Program-made: the position numbers and the translations under genes
Shown here: piece after piece, positions 54,030-62,565 of the stretch
Numbering within the stretch: position 1 is the first letter of the stretch
How the letters are laid out: each line of letters starts with the position of its first letter
The notes under the pieces: model-generated
What the model was told of the DNA's origin: nothing
Database searches by the model: none
What the model saw: only the letters and a program-made list of their open reading frames with translations
From: Lentisphaeraceae bacterium
GTDB lineage: Bacteria > Verrucomicrobiota > Lentisphaeria > Lentisphaerales > Lentisphaeraceae
Length of the DNA: 64,000 nucleotides
Assembly (NCBI GenBank): GCA_021232515.1
Contig: JAJPOQ010000055.1
Location: forward strand, 19,377-83,376
Direction of reading: 5' to 3'

Positions 54030-54666
54030 TCTCTCCATGAACATCGTGTTCAGTAAGGTAGATTACTTTTTCGCATAGCTCTTCTAGCTTTGCTTTTTTC
54101 TCAGCATTGTCAATACTCTCATCTGGAAGCAGTATTGGGCCGGGAGCTACAGCATTTACTCGTATATTTGGGTACCACTCCATTGCACAGGCTTGAGTTG
54201 CATCGCGCAAAGATTTTTTTGCTAGGCCGTAGGGACCAGCTTCAGGTTCTATGTGATTAACTCTTTTATCTAAAACATTAATAATTGAACCATAGCCACT
54301 ATGCTTTTTGAATTCTCTCATTAAAGCAAATGGGGAAAAGAAGTTGATTGTATAATCTTCAATAAGTTCTTCGTTAGTGAACTTATTTAAGCCTCTTCTA
54401 AAGTAAGTGGATGCATTGTTTATAAGTATCGCTGGCTTACCCCAAGGTAGTAATTGGGGAATAAGCTGGTTCGTTTCATTTAAGTCTGCAAGATTTGCCT
54501 GGACAATCATATGGCCAGCATCAGTTCCACCGATCTCATTTAAAAGCTTCATCGCTTCTATGTCAGAACGGTTATAGTGAATTGCTAGTTTATGGCCTTT
54601 GGCAGCTAACTTTGTTACGAGTAGACGACCAACTCTTTTAGCTCCACCTGTGATTAAGACTCTCAT
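54016..54666 (-). CDS. Short-chain dehydrogenase, pteridine reductase/FolM-like
   Basis: 216 residues. The cofactor motif TGGAKRVGR near residue 7-14 (TGxxxRxG, as in PTR1 and FolM), ILINNASTYFRRG (NNA), NVLDKR and catalytic YGLAKK, then RVNAVAPGPILLPD. The LINNAS and R-V-G-R features point to the pteridine-reductase-like SDR subgroup, which reduces dihydropterins (dihydromonapterin or dihydrobiopterin) or quinoid forms. The gene overlaps xthA by four bases (ATGA) as the last gene of the operon; a role in tetrahydropterin supply is inferred, and another SDR substrate cannot be excluded. Confidence 0.72.
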   Translation of the reverse strand: MRVLITGGAKRVGRLLVTKLAAKGHKLAIHYNRSDIEAMKLLNEIGGTDAGHMIVQANLADLNETNQLIPQLLPWGKPAILINNASTYFRRGLNKFTNEELIEDYTINFFSPFALMREFKKHSGYGSIINVLDKRVNHIEPEAGPYGLAKKSLRDATQACAMEWYPNIRVNAVAPGPILLPDESIDNAEKKAKLEELCEKVIYLTEHDVHGEIIEI

Positions 54667-55442
54667 AGACTCTCTGTTTTTATGTTAACAGAAACAGGGC
54701 AGTGGTCTGAGCCCATCACTTCATTCATGATTCCAGCTGAAACAACGCGATCTTTTGATTTCGAGTCAACACAGAAGTAGTCTATTCTCCAGCCAACGTT
54801 TCTTTGACAAGCGCCACCACGGTAAGACCACCAAGTGTAGTTATCTGGCTCTTGATTAAACATGCGAAATGTATCCAAGAAACCAGTGCCAATAAATTTA
54901 TCCATCCAAGTTCTTTCTTCGATAGAGTATCCTGGTTTGCCGACGTTTGGTTTTGGTCGAGCTAGGTCGATTGGTTGATGCGCAACGTTGTAGTCGCCAC
55001 AAACAAATACAGCTTTGTCACTAAAGTCATTCTTAATTTTTTCAATGAGTGCATCGCCAAAAGCAAGTCTGTAATCAATTCGTTTGATGTTTTCTTGAGC
55101 ATTGGGGAAGTAGCAGTTTATGATGTAGAAGTCTTCGAATTCACCCGTGATGACACGGCCTTCATTATCAAACTCTTCGACACCAAGTCCCATGTGAACT
55201 TTAACTGGTTCTAAACGAGAATATAGAGCGACACTAGAGTAGCCTTTTTTGACACCGCTATGCCAGTATGACTTGTAGCCAGCGATATTTAAGAGTTCAT
55301 CAGAAAGTTGTTCTTCATGAGCTTTTGTTTCTTGAAGGCCGATAACATCAGCATCCCAAGAAAGCATTTCTTCAACAAAACCTTTTTTCTCAACAGCTCT
55401 TATGCCGTTTACATTCCATGAAACCAATTTTATTTCTTTCAT
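54663..55442 (-). CDS. xthA: Exodeoxyribonuclease III / AP endonuclease
   Basis: 259 residues, full length for the EEP nuclease family. Landmarks: LVSWNVNGIRAVEKKG, DVIGLQETKA (metal-binding Glu), FVCGDYNVAHQPIDLA, TWWSYRGGACQRNVGWRIDYFCV and GSDHCPVSV (catalytic His). Removes AP sites in base excision repair. It follows the hybrid kinase gene by 73 bases and overlaps the SDR gene. Confidence 0.93.
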   Translation of the reverse strand: MKEIKLVSWNVNGIRAVEKKGFVEEMLSWDADVIGLQETKAHEEQLSDELLNIAGYKSYWHSGVKKGYSSVALYSRLEPVKVHMGLGVEEFDNEGRVITGEFEDFYIINCYFPNAQENIKRIDYRLAFGDALIEKIKNDFSDKAVFVCGDYNVAHQPIDLARPKPNVGKPGYSIEERTWMDKFIGTGFLDTFRMFNQEPDNYTWWSYRGGACQRNVGWRIDYFCVDSKSKDRVVSAGIMNEVMGSDHCPVSVNIKTESL

Positions 55443-55515
55443 TGTGATCCTTAAGTTCTTTGAAGGATATTGTTGTCTTTAGATAAGAATTCAAGGCTTA
55501 GGTACTAGGAAACTT

Positions 55516-58287
55516 TTAATTGTTATTTTCTAGATAATCTTGAACGATATTTTTTGAGGTATGTATGGCTTTCTCTAAAGCTTGTAGCTCAGAAACATAG
55601 TTGGTGAAGCCAAAGTTCTTTATATGCATACTTAGATTTTTAGCTTTTTCTGAAACCTGTATGGCACCAATATTTCCAGATAGACCTTGGATAGAGTGAA
55701 GAACGAATTTTGTGGAGTCTGTATCACACTTTTTGAGATTTTCGATAAGTTGAGTGACTTCGTCCTGAATACCAGAACAATAGGCCGTAACAACATGGCT
55801 AACTAAGTTTGTATCTTCGAGGGCTTTTAAGTTTGTGAAGTCAAATACAGGTATTGATGCTTTGACTTCAGGAGTCTCAGGTATGGGCTCGGTATTTCTG
55901 TTCTTTGTAAACCGTTCGTAAACTTCTTTGAGGGATTTCTCTTGAATTGGTTTAGTTATATACTCATCCATACCAGCACTTAAGCATTCTTCTCGTGCTG
56001 TTGTCATGGCGTTTGCCGTAATGGCTATAACTGGCGTATTGCGTTTATGAGGTTCACTTGCTCGTATACATCTTGTGGCAGCAAAACCATCCATGATTGG
56101 CATCTGGCAATCCATGAAAACTATGTCAAAATGTTTTTCCTGGAATTTTGCAAAGCCTATTTCACCATTATTCGCACAGGTTATTTTATTGTTGCCAAAT
56201 TTCTTAAGTAACCCGCTAAGAACAAGCTGATTTATGTCATTATCTTCAACGATAAGTACCTCAATAGGTTTGTCATCAGTCGGCTTTGAGAGATTCTTGA
56301 TCTCGGCAATGTTAATCGGTAGGTCTATCTGCGTGGTGGTTTGTTGCTGGCTAGTACCGACATTTATTGTAAAGGTAAATGTTGTTCCATTTTCATTACT
56401 GTGAACAGAGATTTCTCCATTCATAAGCTCGATCAGCTTTTTACAGATATTTAAGCCTAGTCCAGAACCGCCATATTGTCTGGAAATTGATTCGCCAGCT
56501 TGTTCATATGAATTAAAGATAGAGTCGAGTCGGTCTTTAGGGATGCCAATACCACTATCTTGTATTTCAAACTTCAAAATGCTATTCATGAAGTCAGACT
56601 CAAGTTGCTCAGCTTTTATTGAGATGGCACCGTTCTTAGTAAACTTAATCGCATTATTTACAAGGTTACGAATTATCTGCCCCAAGTGCTTGGAGTCGCC
56701 TTCAACTCGTAAAGGTAGGGAGCCGATTTGTATATCAAACTTCAGACCTTTTTGTCTGGCTTGTACTTCCATAACTTCGAGTGTTTCATTTAAGAACTTA
56801 TGAAGGTTAAATTCGCGAACTTCTAGTTCCAGTTTTCCAGATTCAATTTTAGATATATCTAGAATGTCATTGATGATTTCGAGTAGAGAAGATGCACTTT
56901 TATGAATGAGCTCAACATAGTATTGTTGTTCTTCATTGAGGCTAGTTTTCAAGAGCAAGCTATTTAAGCCAAGTACGCCATTTATCGGAGTTCTTATTTC
57001 GTGACTCATATGTGCTAAAAACTCAGACTTAACTCGAGTTGCATCAATCGCTGTATTTTTTTCTGCTTCCATTTCTTTCGTTTCAGAAATGTTGATACAG
57101 GTACCAATGAGTTGTCTTATGCCATCTTTTACTTCTAGAGTTGCATCGTTTCTAAGCCAGATTGTATTGCCATTTGCACTTTTAAATGGGTACTCTTTAC
57201 CAATGCGAATCGGGCAGGAGTCTTGGACTATATTCTTTAGATATGCATCGTTTTCAGACTCAATACTACTTAGGAGTAGGTAGACGTCGTTTTTAAAGTC
57301 TTGCTGTGTGTAGCCAGTTATATCAACTACATTTGGACTTATGTAGCTTATGTGTGGCGTCGGAGTAAGTGATAATGTATAGAGTATTAGATCACTTCTA
57401 GAAATTAGATTTTCTACTTCACGTCTAACTTTCTCTTCCTGTTTCTCTAGAAGTAAGAGCTCGTTGTTTCTAGCAAGTTCTGTTTTCATGGTTATGTCTT
57501 CACATATACCAATGACCATGATAGGTTCGTTTTTTTCTAGAAACGGAGTTTTTAGAATTCGGATAATTCTTGTCTCATCGCCATTTTTAAGCTGAATTGT
57601 ATTTTCAACACTTTGTCCACTAGCGAGAAGCTCTGATTCCAAATTACTGATTTGTGAGGACAGCTCTTCGGGGAATACATCTTCAGGGTGTCTCTTTAGA
57701 ACATGAGTAGAATTGTAGCCGAACATTTCTTCACACTTTTGACTCCAAAGTATAAATTGTCCATTTGGCTCACGGCAAAATACACCAACAGGTATGTGTT
57801 CGATGATTTTCGCGATGAAGTCACTTTGGTGCTGATAGTCAGACTCGAGAGTTTTTAGGTCATTTATGTCTGTAACCAAAAGTCTAAACATCTGATCTTC
57901 GATGTTAAATGAAATTAACAATTGGTACCATTTGTATTGGTCTCCAACTTTGATCGGGCACTCTCTTAAGATAGGACTCGCATTTGTTGTGGAGTATCTT
58001 ATCTCTTGAATATAATCAGGGTGGATAAGGTCATAAAAATTGATGTTTGTTAGTGAACAGCTCTCAAGCTGAAAGGTCTTGATCGCACTTCCAGAAGCTT
58101 TGTGGATTTGCCCACTATGAGTAAGAGTTAGTGAAGCTTGTGCACTTTCACTTTCTAAAAAGAATCTTTTCTCTGTGCCACTATTTCGCTTGATAGTTTG
58201 AATGAGGTCTAGTGCTTCTTGATCTTGCTGAACAGAATCAAGATTCATTAGTTTGTTTAGATTTTGCTCTAGCTCATGAAAATCCAT
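55516..58287 (-). CDS. Hybrid histidine kinase: PAS-PAS-HisKA-HATPase-REC-HPt
   Basis: 923 residues, no transmembrane segment seen, so a cytoplasmic sensor. PAS-like regions lie at about 155-270 and 295-400 (an upstream region at 50-150 may be another). The H-box is AHMSHEIRTPINGVLG (His429); N-box NLVNNAIKFT, G1 DSGIGIP, G2 GGSGLGL. A receiver domain follows at about 675-785 with phospho-acceptor Asp726 in DIVFMDCQMPIMDG, and a C-terminal HPt domain about 825-920 with a candidate His864 (HSIQGLSGNIGA). So it holds the phosphorelay up to HPt in one chain. It starts on the final A of the preceding dehydratase stop codon (TAATG). The output partner may be the receiver-cyclase at 52890 or the orphan receiver at 22249. 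Confidence 0.93.
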   Translation of the reverse strand: MDFHELEQNLNKLMNLDSVQQDQEALDLIQTIKRNSGTEKRFFLESESAQASLTLTHSGQIHKASGSAIKTFQLESCSLTNINFYDLIHPDYIQEIRYSTTNASPILRECPIKVGDQYKWYQLLISFNIEDQMFRLLVTDINDLKTLESDYQHQSDFIAKIIEHIPVGVFCREPNGQFILWSQKCEEMFGYNSTHVLKRHPEDVFPEELSSQISNLESELLASGQSVENTIQLKNGDETRIIRILKTPFLEKNEPIMVIGICEDITMKTELARNNELLLLEKQEEKVRREVENLISRSDLILYTLSLTPTPHISYISPNVVDITGYTQQDFKNDVYLLLSSIESENDAYLKNIVQDSCPIRIGKEYPFKSANGNTIWLRNDATLEVKDGIRQLIGTCINISETKEMEAEKNTAIDATRVKSEFLAHMSHEIRTPINGVLGLNSLLLKTSLNEEQQYYVELIHKSASSLLEIINDILDISKIESGKLELEVREFNLHKFLNETLEVMEVQARQKGLKFDIQIGSLPLRVEGDSKHLGQIIRNLVNNAIKFTKNGAISIKAEQLESDFMNSILKFEIQDSGIGIPKDRLDSIFNSYEQAGESISRQYGGSGLGLNICKKLIELMNGEISVHSNENGTTFTFTINVGTSQQQTTTQIDLPINIAEIKNLSKPTDDKPIEVLIVEDNDINQLVLSGLLKKFGNNKITCANNGEIGFAKFQEKHFDIVFMDCQMPIMDGFAATRCIRASEPHKRNTPVIAITANAMTTAREECLSAGMDEYITKPIQEKSLKEVYERFTKNRNTEPIPETPEVKASIPVFDFTNLKALEDTNLVSHVVTAYCSGIQDEVTQLIENLKKCDTDSTKFVLHSIQGLSGNIGAIQVSEKAKNLSMHIKNFGFTNYVSELQALEKAIHTSKNIVQDYLENNN

Positions 58288-58652
58288 TATTTGCCCAAGT
58301 GTCCACTATCTTCAATTGATACCCTTTTGTTTTTCAGTGCCTCTACTTTTTTTGCGCACGAAAAGTCTTTATCGGTCACTTTGCCAACATCATGAGTCCA
58401 ATAACTAACTTTTATGTCTTTAAATCCAAAATAAACTTCGGGGTGATGGTTTGTTTGCTGTGAAATAGTCGATAGCTCTTTTACAAAGTCGATTACTTCA
58501 TTGTGGTTTTTCAGTTTCCACGATTTGAAGATTTTGTTATCTTCAAACTGCCAATCAATCAGTTCGGATAAGTTATGTTGGATCTCTTGTAGTTCATGCT
58601 CAGAATAAAGTTCTACCACATTTGTGGGTAGGGCACTAATAAACTCTGACAT
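58287..58652 (-). CDS. 4a-hydroxytetrahydrobiopterin (pterin-4a-carbinolamine) dehydratase
   Basis: 121 residues from the ATG at 58652 (GGAGAG upstream; a further start at 58676 has weaker support). The core has QTNHHPEVYFGFKDIKVSYWTHDVGKVTDKDF, the PCD/DcoH dehydratase motif, with the catalytic His pair, preceded by WKLKNHNEVIDFVKEL. The family recycles the carbinolamine made by aromatic amino acid hydroxylases, or in bacteria without one may act in other pterin-dependent reactions. No hydroxylase is present in the window. It is the first gene of the minus-strand run and is coupled to the hybrid kinase by TAATG. Confidence 0.88.
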   Translation of the reverse strand: MSEFISALPTNVVELYSEHELQEIQHNLSELIDWQFEDNKIFKSWKLKNHNEVIDFVKELSTISQQTNHHPEVYFGFKDIKVSYWTHDVGKVTDKDFSCAKKVEALKNKRVSIEDSGHLGK

Positions 58653-58720
58653 GACTCTCTCCAAGATTTTAAACAATTAATTTTAAAGTGAACGGCACTG
58701 ATGTTCAAGGGAGCTGAGCA

Positions 58721-58751
58721 TAAAAAAAGCGTGTCTGTTAAGACACGCTTT
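58721..58751 (-). terminator. Rho-independent terminator of ilvC
   Basis: An 11-base-pair stem AAAGCGTGTCT (58726-58736) / AGACACGCTTT (58741-58751) with a GTTA loop; the A-run at 58722-58728 gives a U-tract on the minus strand, 23 bases after the ilvC stop. Confidence 0.93.
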
Positions 58752-58773
58752 AAAAGTAAATCTTAAAGTAAGA

Positions 58774-60243
58774 TTAAACGATAGCTTTCATTGCAGTCAT
58801 GTGACCACGAAGAGTTGCACCGATAGCCTCAACTGGGTGGTTGCGGATAGCAGCGTTAACTTCGATTAGACGAGCGTTATTTGCTGAGCCGTCACGACCT
58901 TCGTTGTAATCTTTACCGACAAGGTCAGGAGTAACAGTTTTCATGAAGTCTTCAAGAAGCGGTACACAAGCGTGAGAGAATAGGTAGCAACCGTATTCTG
59001 CAGTATCAGAGATAACTTTGTTCATTTCGTAAAGTTTCTTACGAGCGATTGTGTTAGCGATAAGTGGAGTCTCGTGAAGTGACTCATAGTAAGCTGATTC
59101 AGCAATGATGCCAGAGTCAGTCATAGCTTCGAATGCAAGCTCAACGCCGGCTTTAACCATAGCAACCATTACCAAACCTTTGTCGAAGTACTCTTGCTCT
59201 GTGATCTCTTGATCGCCAGCAGCAGTTTTTTCAAAGTTTGTTTCAGCTGTAGCTTCACGCCATGTAAGAAGGTTTACATCGTCGTTAGCCCAGTCAGCCA
59301 TCATAGTTTCTGAGAAGTGACCAGTGATAACGTCATCCATGTGCTTTTGGTAAAGGCTACGCATGATGTCTTTAAGTTCTTCAGCAACTTCAAAACATTT
59401 GATTTTTGCAGGGTTGCTAAGACGATCCATCATGTTAGTGATGCCACCATACTTAAGAGCTTCTGTGATTGTTTCCCAACCATACTGAATTAGTTTTGAA
59501 GCGTATGAAGGCTCTATGCCCTGTTCAACCATTTTGTCGAAACAAAGAATTGAACCAGTTTGAAGCATACCACATAGGATAGTTTGTTCGCCAACAAGGT
59601 CAGACTTAACTTCAGCGATGAAAGAAGAAAGTAGAACACCAGCTCTGTCACCACCAGTACCACAGCAGTAAGCTTTAGCGATGTCTAGGCCATCACCGTT
59701 AGGATCATTTTCTCTGTGTACAGCGATAAGAGTTGGAACACCAAAACCACGCTTGTATTCTTCGCGAACTTCAGTACCTGGGCACTTAGGTGCAACCATG
59801 ATAACTGTTATGTCTTTGCGAACTTGCATACCTTCTTCAACGATGTTGAAACCGTGAGAGTAGAGAAGAGTTGAACCTTCCTTCATAAGTGGAACTGTGC
59901 TATTTACAACTTTAGTATGTTGTTTGTCTGGAGTAAGGTTAGCAACTAGATCAGCTTGTGGGATTAGTTCTTCAGGAGTACCAACGTTAAAACCATTTTC
60001 AGTAGCGTTCTGCCATGAAGCTCTTTTTTCATCTATAGCAGATTGTCTTAGAGCGTAAGAAACGTCAAGACCACTGTCACGCATGTTGAGACCTTGGTTA
60101 AGACCTTGTGCGCCACAACCAATAATTACTATTTTTTTACCAGCTAATTTTGAAGTGCCATTAAATTCTGATGTGTCCATGAAACGGCAAGCTTGTAGTT
60201 GCTCAAGTTGCAAGCGTAGAGGTAATGAATTGAAATAGTTCAT
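58774..60243 (-). CDS. ilvC: Ketol-acid reductoisomerase, long class II
   Basis: 489 residues, the length of E. coli IlvC (491), longer than the class I enzyme (about 330). The NADPH site is [21 protein letters not shown]; the metal site includes [15 protein letters not shown] (Asp, Glu), with CGTGGDRAG upstream. Two C-terminal KARI domains follow, the second a tandem copy. Catalyses alkyl migration and reduction in valine/isoleucine biosynthesis. Single gene with its own promoter and terminator. Confidence 0.96.
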   Translation of the reverse strand: MNYFNSLPLRLQLEQLQACRFMDTSEFNGTSKLAGKKIVIIGCGAQGLNQGLNMRDSGLDVSYALRQSAIDEKRASWQNATENGFNVGTPEELIPQADLVANLTPDKQHTKVVNSTVPLMKEGSTLLYSHGFNIVEEGMQVRKDITVIMVAPKCPGTEVREEYKRGFGVPTLIAVHRENDPNGDGLDIAKAYCCGTGGDRAGVLLSSFIAEVKSDLVGEQTILCGMLQTGSILCFDKMVEQGIEPSYASKLIQYGWETITEALKYGGITNMMDRLSNPAKIKCFEVAEELKDIMRSLYQKHMDDVITGHFSETMMADWANDDVNLLTWREATAETNFEKTAAGDQEITEQEYFDKGLVMVAMVKAGVELAFEAMTDSGIIAESAYYESLHETPLIANTIARKKLYEMNKVISDTAEYGCYLFSHACVPLLEDFMKTVTPDLVGKDYNEGRDGSANNARLIEVNAAIRNHPVEAIGATLRGHMTAMKAIV

Positions 60244-60282
60244 TTGAATTCCGATTTATTTTGCTTAAGTTTTTGTGCCCCA

Positions 60283-60310
60283 AAAATAGCGTAGCTAGTG
60301 GCTATGTCAA
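60283..60310 (-). promoter_or_regulatory. Putative promoter of ilvC with inverted repeat upstream
   Basis: On the minus strand TTGACA (60310-60305), 16-base spacer, TATTTT (60288-60283), identical in form to the tRNA-Phe promoter. A perfect inverted repeat ACACTT-N6-AAGTGT (60324-60341) lies 13 bases upstream of the -35 and could be a regulator site. Confidence 0.6.
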
Positions 60311-60378
60311 TCTGATTTTTAGAACACTTTTGTGTAAGTGTTTGACACAAGGGAATTACGGGATTCTTAATGACTATC

Positions 60379-60945
60379 TTAGAGGTTTAAAGATATTAAT
60401 TCTGCTATTAATATTGCACGGCACTCTTTTGATAATACGTTGATTTTCCATATGAGTCCGGCTGAACTACTTCTTACAAACTTATATGTTAATAGTGATT
60501 TTTTGTTGATGTCTTGTACCTTATTGTTATGCGATCCGACAGTGAAGGATGTTCTTGCGATAAACTTTTTGTCAGCGTCTTCTAACTTTCCAGTACTTAG
60601 ATCAATTCTGTAAGTTTGTTTAGATTTAGAGATCAGGATATTTAGGTGAGTTTTCTTTATGCCAATTCGGCAAATAGATTTCCCTGTTGCATAATTGTAT
60701 AGAGTTATTTTTCTATTGTTTACGGAAGTTCTGAAGATGATTTTTCCCATCTTAGAATAAATTTTATTACCAGCTTTTGATGAATAAGATAGCTCTGAGG
60801 TTGAAGTTATTAATTTATGTCTGGCGCCTGTATTTTTGACTTCAAGAACTTTTAGTTTTTCTGAGTTAAAAAATTCAATATTTCTCGACAAGTCCGAATT
60901 TCCCAAACTCAATAAACATGTCATTGCAATAATCAACATTCTCAT
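60379..60945 (-). CDS. Exported protein of unknown function
   Basis: 188 residues from the ATG at 60945 (GCGGGT upstream); an N-terminal signal peptide MRMLIIAMTCLLSLGNS. The rest is Lys/Ser/Ile-rich beta-type sequence with repeats of the form NRKITLYNYATGKSICRIGIKK and KQTYRIDLSTGKLEDADKKF. No family recognised. Divergent from the methyltransferase gene with 37 bases between the starts, so the two share a promoter region. Confidence 0.55.
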   Translation of the reverse strand: MRMLIIAMTCLLSLGNSDLSRNIEFFNSEKLKVLEVKNTGARHKLITSTSELSYSSKAGNKIYSKMGKIIFRTSVNNRKITLYNYATGKSICRIGIKKTHLNILISKSKQTYRIDLSTGKLEDADKKFIARTSFTVGSHNNKVQDINKKSLLTYKFVRSSSAGLIWKINVLSKECRAILIAELISLNL

Positions 60946-60982
60946 TAGTGTACCCGCAATAAATTTAAACTTGTGAAAATAT

Positions 60983-61573
60983 ATGTCTAAAAAAGAATTT
61001 AATAAACCTGACAAGCAAAAAGCTCAGATTGCAAGACAGAGTAAATATGTCAGTACAGCTAAGATAGAAGTCAAAAATGAAGAATTTTTGATGAGCCTTC
61101 TAGATGAAAAAGAAGATGTTTTATTGTTAGTTTTAGATTGTGTGCAGGATCCACACAACTTGGGGGCTTGTTTGAGAAGCGCAGATGGTGCTGGAGTAGA
61201 TGCTGTGATCATACCTAAAGATAAAGCAGTCTCACTGACACCTGCAGTTATTTCGGTTTCTTGCGGAGGGGCAGAAAATGTTCCGGTTATCCAAGTGACG
61301 AACTTGGCACGAGCTTTGCAAAAGCTTCAAAAGAATGATGTATGGTTAGTTGGAACGACGGATCATGCAACACAATCAATATATGAAACAGACATGACGG
61401 GAAATATTGCCATTGTCATGGGTGCAGAAGGTAAAGGCATGCGACGTTTAACAGAAGAAGCATGTGATTTTAAAGTGTTCATTCCTATGGCTGGTAAAGT
61501 TGATTGTCTAAATGTGTCTGTGGCAGCTGGAGTCTGTATGTTTGAAGCAGTAAGGCAAAGGTCGCTACAATAA
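60983..61573 (+). CDS. TrmH/SpoU-family RNA 2'-O-methyltransferase, short form
   Basis: 196 residues. All three SpoU motifs are present: DPHNLGACLRSADGAGVDAVI (motif I), GAEGKGMRR (motif II) and IPMAGKVDCLNVSVAAGV (motif III, knot). The N terminus lacks the L30e-like RNA-binding domain of RlmB/TrmH, replaced by only about 35 basic residues (KKEFNKPDKQKAQIARQSK). The catalytic part is complete, so it should methylate 2'-O-ribose in rRNA (RlmB-like, G2251) or tRNA. Target unclear because the substrate domain is missing. No strong ribosome site. Confidence 0.86.
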   Translation: MSKKEFNKPDKQKAQIARQSKYVSTAKIEVKNEEFLMSLLDEKEDVLLLVLDCVQDPHNLGACLRSADGAGVDAVIIPKDKAVSLTPAVISVSCGGAENVPVIQVTNLARALQKLQKNDVWLVGTTDHATQSIYETDMTGNIAIVMGAEGKGMRRLTEEACDFKVFIPMAGKVDCLNVSVAAGVCMFEAVRQRSLQ

Positions 61574-61664
61574 GAGACTTTTTAAGTCTAAATGATTGAT
61601 TTTTTTTTTGGTTGCTGAATATTAGTGCCGAATTTACATTTTATTATTATTTATTAGGAAAATT

Positions 61665-62498
61665 ATGAGCTCAGATCAAAAACCAGAGTCTTGGGGTTAC
61701 GGTTTAACTTGGATGATTACCATTGCTTTGATAGCTATGGTTTCTATTGGCGTTGTAAAGCTTAGAGCTACAGCGATACATAGTTCAGAACACTTGAAAG
61801 CTGAAAAAGAAAAAGCTACCACACTGAAAAAAGAAATGTTAGCTGCTCAGACAAAAGAGACTGAAGCTAAGATTGCAGCTGAAAAGAAAGCAGCCGCAGA
61901 AGCAGCTAAGCCTCCAGCAGCATCTCCAGAAGACATCGCTATGGGTAAAACTTTATATGCAACTTGTGCAGCATGTCATGGTCCAGAAGGTACAGGGAGT
62001 TTGAACCCTATGGCGATCAAGGCTCCAAATATTGCAGGTGCACCAGCTTGGTACACAGCACTACAAATTGCAAATATGAAGCATGGTATTCGTGGCGCTG
62101 CAGGCGATATGGAAGCTATGATGATGAGACCGATGGTTATGAACCTTACAGATAAACAGATCAAACAAGTATCAGTTTATCTAGAGTCCCTTAAACCAGC
62201 AGATCCGAAGCACACACTTAAAGGTGATGCAGCTAAAGGTAAAGCTCTATACATAACTTGTGTTGCATGTCATGGTGATAAAGGTCAAGGTAATAACTTA
62301 CCAGCCATCCTTGCTCCACCAGTCAACAATCTTCCAGATTGGTACATCGTTAGTCAGCTTAAAAAATTCAAAGGAAAACTTCGTGGTGCACACCCGAAAG
62401 ATCTTAATGGTATGAAGATGGCTCCTATGGCGATGCTTCTTCCAAACGAACAAGCTATGATTGACGTAGCAGAGTATATAAAGTCACTTTCTAAATAA
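61665..62498 (+). CDS. Dihaem cytochrome c (c4-like), N-terminal membrane anchor
   Basis: 277 residues. One transmembrane segment at about 13-33 with short N terminus, an Ala/Lys/Glu-rich helical linker (about 40-88), then two cytochrome c domains, CAACH at 101-105 and CVACH at 199-203, each followed by a Met-rich stretch (MMMRPMVMN, MKMAPMAML) containing the distal ligand. Resembles c4-type or cbb3-associated cytochromes. Periplasmic electron carrier, tethered to the inner membrane. AGGAAA before the ATG; strong terminator after. Confidence 0.88.
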   Translation: MSSDQKPESWGYGLTWMITIALIAMVSIGVVKLRATAIHSSEHLKAEKEKATTLKKEMLAAQTKETEAKIAAEKKAAAEAAKPPAASPEDIAMGKTLYATCAACHGPEGTGSLNPMAIKAPNIAGAPAWYTALQIANMKHGIRGAAGDMEAMMMRPMVMNLTDKQIKQVSVYLESLKPADPKHTLKGDAAKGKALYITCVACHGDKGQGNNLPAILAPPVNNLPDWYIVSQLKKFKGKLRGAHPKDLNGMKMAPMAMLLPNEQAMIDVAEYIKSLSK

Positions 62499-62520
62499 GA
62501 CTTTTATATAAATGAATTTC

Positions 62521-62552
62521 AGGCGTCTTCATTCGTGAAGGCGCCTTTTTTT
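62521..62552 (+). terminator. Rho-independent terminator after dihaem cytochrome gene
   Basis: Stem AGGCGTCTTCA (62521-62531) / TGAAGGCGCCT (62536-62546) with one T-G pair and TTCG tetraloop (62532-62535), followed by T residues to 62552. Confidence 0.92.
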
Positions 62553-62565
62553 ATGGAGTGATTAG

